Under the pieces are notes generated by a model. That model had not been told where the DNA came from. It did not search any database and saw only the letters and a program-made list of their open reading frames with translations. Position numbers and translations under genes: made by a program. From Martinezella rhizogenes (GTDB lineage Bacteria; Pseudomonadota; Alphaproteobacteria; Rhizobiales; Rhizobiaceae): DNA of 64,000 bases. Where the stretch lies: NCBI GenBank assembly GCA_013322215.1, contig JAAMEZ010000052.1, positions 1 through 64,000 on the forward strand, read 5' to 3'. Positions 61,098-64,000 of this stretch are shown piece after piece (position 1 is the stretch's first letter; each line of letters starts with the position of its first letter).

Positions 61098-61192
61098 ATT
61101 GCCGATATCGAGCGAGGAGGCTCGTCGGCAACGCCCACGATACAGGCGCGGAGCCCTGCTGCGGGCAGGTCCGCATTCCACGGGAGGATGAT

Positions 61193-62122
61193 GTGAGTGA
61201 CGGTTCGCTTTTTTTCGGGTCACCAATCTGGACTTTCAATTGGAACCCGCCCTATCAGGCGCCCTTGAGACGGCTCGCCCGCACCGGATGCAAGGGTTTT
61301 GAGCTCACCGCATGGTCCGTGGACATGCTGGCCTATTACACGCCCGAGACCATTCGCGAATTGAAGGCGATTGCCGATGGCGAGGGGCTGGTTCTCACCA
61401 ACTTCTTCTTCAACCTGCCGTTCAGCCGTGCCGCGAATGCCGCCGTGTCGATGGTCGATCTTGACGGCTACAAGCGGGGAATGGATGTCGCCGCCGCAAT
61501 CGGCACGCCGATCGTCACCAGCATGACACCCTATCCATTTCAATCCGGCGTCAAGCCGATACTGCAGCGGCCGATTTCGCAGGAATGGAGTGCGGCCGTC
61601 GAGCCGCAATGGGACTGGACGGGCGAATATGATGCCGTCGTTGAGGGCTTTGCCGGGGCGTGCGAGATTGCGGCCTCGGCAAACCTCCGCGTCGCGATCG
61701 AGCCGCATCCCTATCGCTGGGTCAGTTCCGGCCAGGGCATGCTGCGCCTGATCGAGCGCACCGGCGCACCCAATCTCGGCCTGAATTTCGATCCGAGTCA
61801 TCTCTTTCCCGCCGGCGACATGCCGCATTATGTCGTGCTGGCGCTCGGCAACCGCATCTTCAATACGCATTTTTCCGACAATGAGGGCCATACCAACGCC
61901 CATTGGCGGCCGGGACGCGGCAAGATCGACTGGAAGGCGATCTTCGCGGCACTCAAGACCATCGGCTATTCCGGTCCGATCACGCTGGAGCTGGAAGATG
62001 CGCCGGGCGCATCGCACTGGACCCATTTCCGTGAAGCGACGGCAGAATTCGATGACGAGATGCGCCGCGGCATGAACTATCTGCGCGCCGCTGCCGCTGA
62101 GCTTGATATCACTATTTCGTAG
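61193..62122 (+). CDS. Sugar phosphate isomerase/epimerase (TIM barrel)
   Basis: 309 residues; start is GTG 61193 following GGGAGGATGAT (an ATG overlapping it is in another frame and stops at once). AP-endonuclease-2-like TIM barrel: TGCKGFELTAWSVDMLAYYT, LVLTNFFFNLPFSRAANAAV, LRVAIEPHPYRWVSS (metal Glu), LGLNFDPSHLFPAGDM (metal Asp/His), GPITLELEDAPGASH. Probably isomerises or epimerises a keto-sugar. First gene of the operon, 11 bp before the dehydrogenase. Confidence 0.88.
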   Translation: MSDGSLFFGSPIWTFNWNPPYQAPLRRLARTGCKGFELTAWSVDMLAYYTPETIRELKAIADGEGLVLTNFFFNLPFSRAANAAVSMVDLDGYKRGMDVAAAIGTPIVTSMTPYPFQSGVKPILQRPISQEWSAAVEPQWDWTGEYDAVVEGFAGACEIAASANLRVAIEPHPYRWVSSGQGMLRLIERTGAPNLGLNFDPSHLFPAGDMPHYVVLALGNRIFNTHFSDNEGHTNAHWRPGRGKIDWKAIFAALKTIGYSGPITLELEDAPGASHWTHFREATAEFDDEMRRGMNYLRAAAAELDITIS

Positions 62123-62133
62123 GAGGCAACCCA

Positions 62134-63255
62134 ATGAGCAAAGAGCCCATGAAAGTCGGCATCGTCGGCGCCGGCAATATCAGCGCCACCTATGTCGCGA
62201 CCCTGCATATGTTTGATTTCATTCGCGTGAAATCAGTCTACGATCTCTATGATGCGCCGGCGCACAAACTCGCCGAGCAGTTCGGCATTGAAGCGGTGGC
62301 GCTCGATGCGATGCTCTCCGATCCGGAAATCGGCCTCATCATCAACTTGACGACGCCGATCTCGCATCATGCCATCAGCAAGAAGGCGCTGCTGGCGGGC
62401 AAGCACGTCTATTCGGAAAAGCCGCTCGGCGTCTCCATGGCCGAGGCGGAGGAGTTGATGGCCATCGCGCGGGCAGGAGATTTGCGGCTCGGCTGCGCGC
62501 CCGATACCTTTCTCGGCGGTGGCCATCAGTTGACGCGGCGCCTGCTGGACGAGGGTCGCATCGGCAAGACGATCTCGGCGACCGCTATGCTGCTCCTGCC
62601 CGGCCATGAGCATTGGCATCCTAATCCGGCCTTCTTCTACGGCCGCGGCGGCGGGCCGATGCTTGATGTCGGCCCCTATTACGTCACGAACCTGATCGCA
62701 CTGCTCGGCCCCGTCCGCGAGGTCTTCGGGACCGCGAAGATCACCCGCATTGAGCGCACGGTGAAGACCGATCCGCGCCGAGGCGAGACGATCAAGGTAC
62801 TGGTGCCGACGCATCTGACGGGTGTGATGGAATTTCATAGCGGCGCGACCGTCACCATCGCCACCAGCTTCGACGTCATCAGGCACAAGCATAACCAGAT
62901 CGAGCTTTACGGCTCTGAAGGCTCCATGGTGACGCCGGACCCCAACAACTTCACCGGCAAGGTCGAGATATTCCGCGATGGCGGCGAAGCGTGGGAGGAG
63001 ATCCCGGTCGATCATCCCTATACGGAGGGTGTGCCCGGTCATCTCGGACTGCGCGGATTGGGCGCGGCCGAAATGGTGGATTCCCTTCGCTCGGGCCGGC
63101 AGCATCGCGTATCGTCGGAGCTTGCGTTCCACGCTTTGGAAGTCATGACAGCTTTCGAGCGCTCCGCCCAGTCGCGTCGCGTGGTTGCAATTCATAGCAG
63201 CTGCGGCCGCCCTGATCCGATCGTGCGCACAATTAATGAGGGACGTTTCGCATAG
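62134..63255 (+). CDS. Gfo/Idh/MocA-family oxidoreductase
   Basis: 373 residues. Rossmann motif MKVGIVGAGNISATYVATLH, family catalytic motif KHVYSEKPLGVSMAEAEELM (Glu-Lys-Pro), GHEHWHPNPAFFYGRGGGPM and the substrate-facing HLTGVMEFHSGATVTIATSF. NAD(P)-dependent sugar or inositol dehydrogenase. GGAGGCAACCC upstream. Between the isomerase and the sugar-binding protein, so it likely oxidises the imported sugar. Confidence 0.91.
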   Translation: MSKEPMKVGIVGAGNISATYVATLHMFDFIRVKSVYDLYDAPAHKLAEQFGIEAVALDAMLSDPEIGLIINLTTPISHHAISKKALLAGKHVYSEKPLGVSMAEAEELMAIARAGDLRLGCAPDTFLGGGHQLTRRLLDEGRIGKTISATAMLLLPGHEHWHPNPAFFYGRGGGPMLDVGPYYVTNLIALLGPVREVFGTAKITRIERTVKTDPRRGETIKVLVPTHLTGVMEFHSGATVTIATSFDVIRHKHNQIELYGSEGSMVTPDPNNFTGKVEIFRDGGEAWEEIPVDHPYTEGVPGHLGLRGLGAAEMVDSLRSGRQHRVSSELAFHALEVMTAFERSAQSRRVVAIHSSCGRPDPIVRTINEGRFA

Positions 63256-63312
63256 GCTGCGCTATAGAGTTGGGAAAATGCGGTCCTTTTGGACTGCGGG
63301 CTTGACGAAGGG

Positions 63313-63334
63313 GCAATGCCTGAGGAAGCATTGC
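63313..63334. repeat. Small hairpin between dehydrogenase and binding-protein genes
   Basis: GCAATGC 63313-63319 and GCATTGC 63328-63334 with an 8-base loop, in the 209-bp gap between the two genes. It may moderate read-through so that the binding-protein gene is expressed at a different level, but no T-tract follows. Confidence 0.4.
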
Positions 63335-63464
63335 TCACTTGCTGTGGGGAACGGAGGCCCTGCAGCATAGTTTTGGAGGATCAGGAGATTCGGCATCCGA
63401 TGTCTGGCGACGGCGGCGGCTGAACACAGGCGTTTGGAGAACGCCGTCAAAGGAGGAGGAACGC

Positions 63465-64000
63465 ATGCGCAAATTGATGATGGCATTGGTCGGCGCCACG
63501 GCGCTGGTCGCGGCGAGCGTGACCGGCGCTCTGGCCGAAGGCAAGAAGGCCGAAGTTCTGCATTGGTGGACTTCGGGCGGTGAGGCCGCAGCCGTGAAGG
63601 AACTGGCCAAGGCCTTCAACGCCGCTGGCGGTGAATGGGTGGATACCGCGATCGCCGGTTCCGGCTCGACTGCTCGTCCGATCGGTATCAACCGCATCAT
63701 CGGTGGCAATCCGCCGACGGCGATGCAGTTCAACACCGGCACGCAGATGAACGAATTGGCCCAGCAGGGCCTGCTGCGTCCGCTCGACGATCTCGCCAAG
63801 GAGCAGGATTGGAAATCAGTTCTGACGCCGGCCTTCTATCAGGCTATTCAGTTCCAGGGCCATATCTATGGCGCTCCCATCAACGACCACGGCCAGAACT
63901 GGGTCTTCTATTCGAAGGCGGTCTTCACCAAGGCCGGCGTGACGGAAGAGCCGAAGACCTGGGATGAAATGTTTGCCGCGCTCGACAAGATCAAGGCTGC
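63465..64000 (+). CDS. Sugar ABC transporter substrate-binding protein, family 1 (cut by window end)
   Basis: The first 178 residues are present; the gene continues past the window. Strong AGGAGGAGGA ribosome site, signal peptide MRKLMMALVGATALVAASVT ending at ALA, then EVLHWWTSGGEAAAVKELAK, PTAMQFNTGTQMNELAQQG and DHGQNWVFYSKAVFTKAGVT, typical of SBP_bac_1 proteins of the glucose/mannose or cellobiose type. Permease and ATPase genes are expected beyond 64000. Third gene of the GTAACGTTAC-controlled operon. Confidence 0.9.
   Translation, partial: MRKLMMALVGATALVAASVTGALAEGKKAEVLHWWTSGGEAAAVKELAKAFNAAGGEWVDTAIAGSGSTARPIGINRIIGGNPPTAMQFNTGTQMNELAQQGLLRPLDDLAKEQDWKSVLTPAFYQAIQFQGHIYGAPINDHGQNWVFYSKAVFTKAGVTEEPKTWDEMFAALDKIKA

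Overview
The window is high-GC DNA with dense, mostly operonic gene packing (many ATGA stop/start overlaps) and a very high share of ABC uptake systems. It carries an L-rhamnose locus in the order described for Rhizobium leguminosarum (rhaRSTPQUK divergent from rhaDI) and an intergenic repeat that resembles rhizobial repeats. It therefore comes from a Rhizobiaceae member (Rhizobium or a close relative), most likely a plant-associated soil bacterium, from an accessory catabolic region of a chromosome or large plasmid. I see no tRNA, rRNA, transposase, phage gene or CRISPR array.

Layout. 1-470: end of purU, then a folD copy reduced to its two ends. 596-5482: LacI-type regulator divergent from an amino-acid ABC system (binding protein plus a fused permease-ATPase) and a DAO-family oxidase. 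5652-15158: minus-strand cluster with a dipeptide-type ABC transporter (two permeases, binding protein, fused double ATPase), two more FAD oxidoreductases, an SDR and a MarR regulator. 15367-23548: minus-strand operon with a BMP/nucleoside-type ABC transporter, a guanine/8-oxoguanine-deaminase-like amidohydrolase, a GST-like protein and a Rieske oxygenase whose iron-sulfur and catalytic parts sit on two overlapping genes; a degenerate acylphosphatase lies upstream. 24102-31944: a LuxR solo of the plant-responsive type (OryR/XccR/NesR/PipR), flanked by two proline-iminopeptidase-like genes and a complete peptide ABC transporter. 32028-37581: amidohydrolase plus gamma-glutamyltransferase operon, an NAD-dependent epimerase and a BaiN/HI0933-type flavoprotein. 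37751-42009: TetR regulator and a sugar module (Gfo/Idh/MocA dehydrogenase, DUF993 protein, isomerase/epimerase) sharing one 14-bp operator. 42098-44432: an isolated branched-chain amino acid binding protein and an APH(6)-like phosphotransferase. 44429-55295: the rhamnose locus. 55338-56548: divergent WYL regulator and VOC protein. 56993-64000: HpcH/HpaI aldolase, small exported protein, LacI-type regulator, class I fructose-bisphosphate aldolase, then isomerase/epimerase, Gfo/Idh/MocA dehydrogenase and a family-1 sugar binding protein cut by the window end.

How it works together. Most blocks follow one plan: local regulator, ABC importer and one to four oxidative or hydrolytic enzymes. The most distinctive blocks are the split Rieske oxygenase in the putative purine/N-heterocycle operon (22062-23548), the PipR-like plant-signal system (24102-31944), and the TetR-controlled Gfo/Idh-DUF993-isomerase module with its duplicated operator. 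Substrates outside the rhamnose locus are inferred from protein family and context only.
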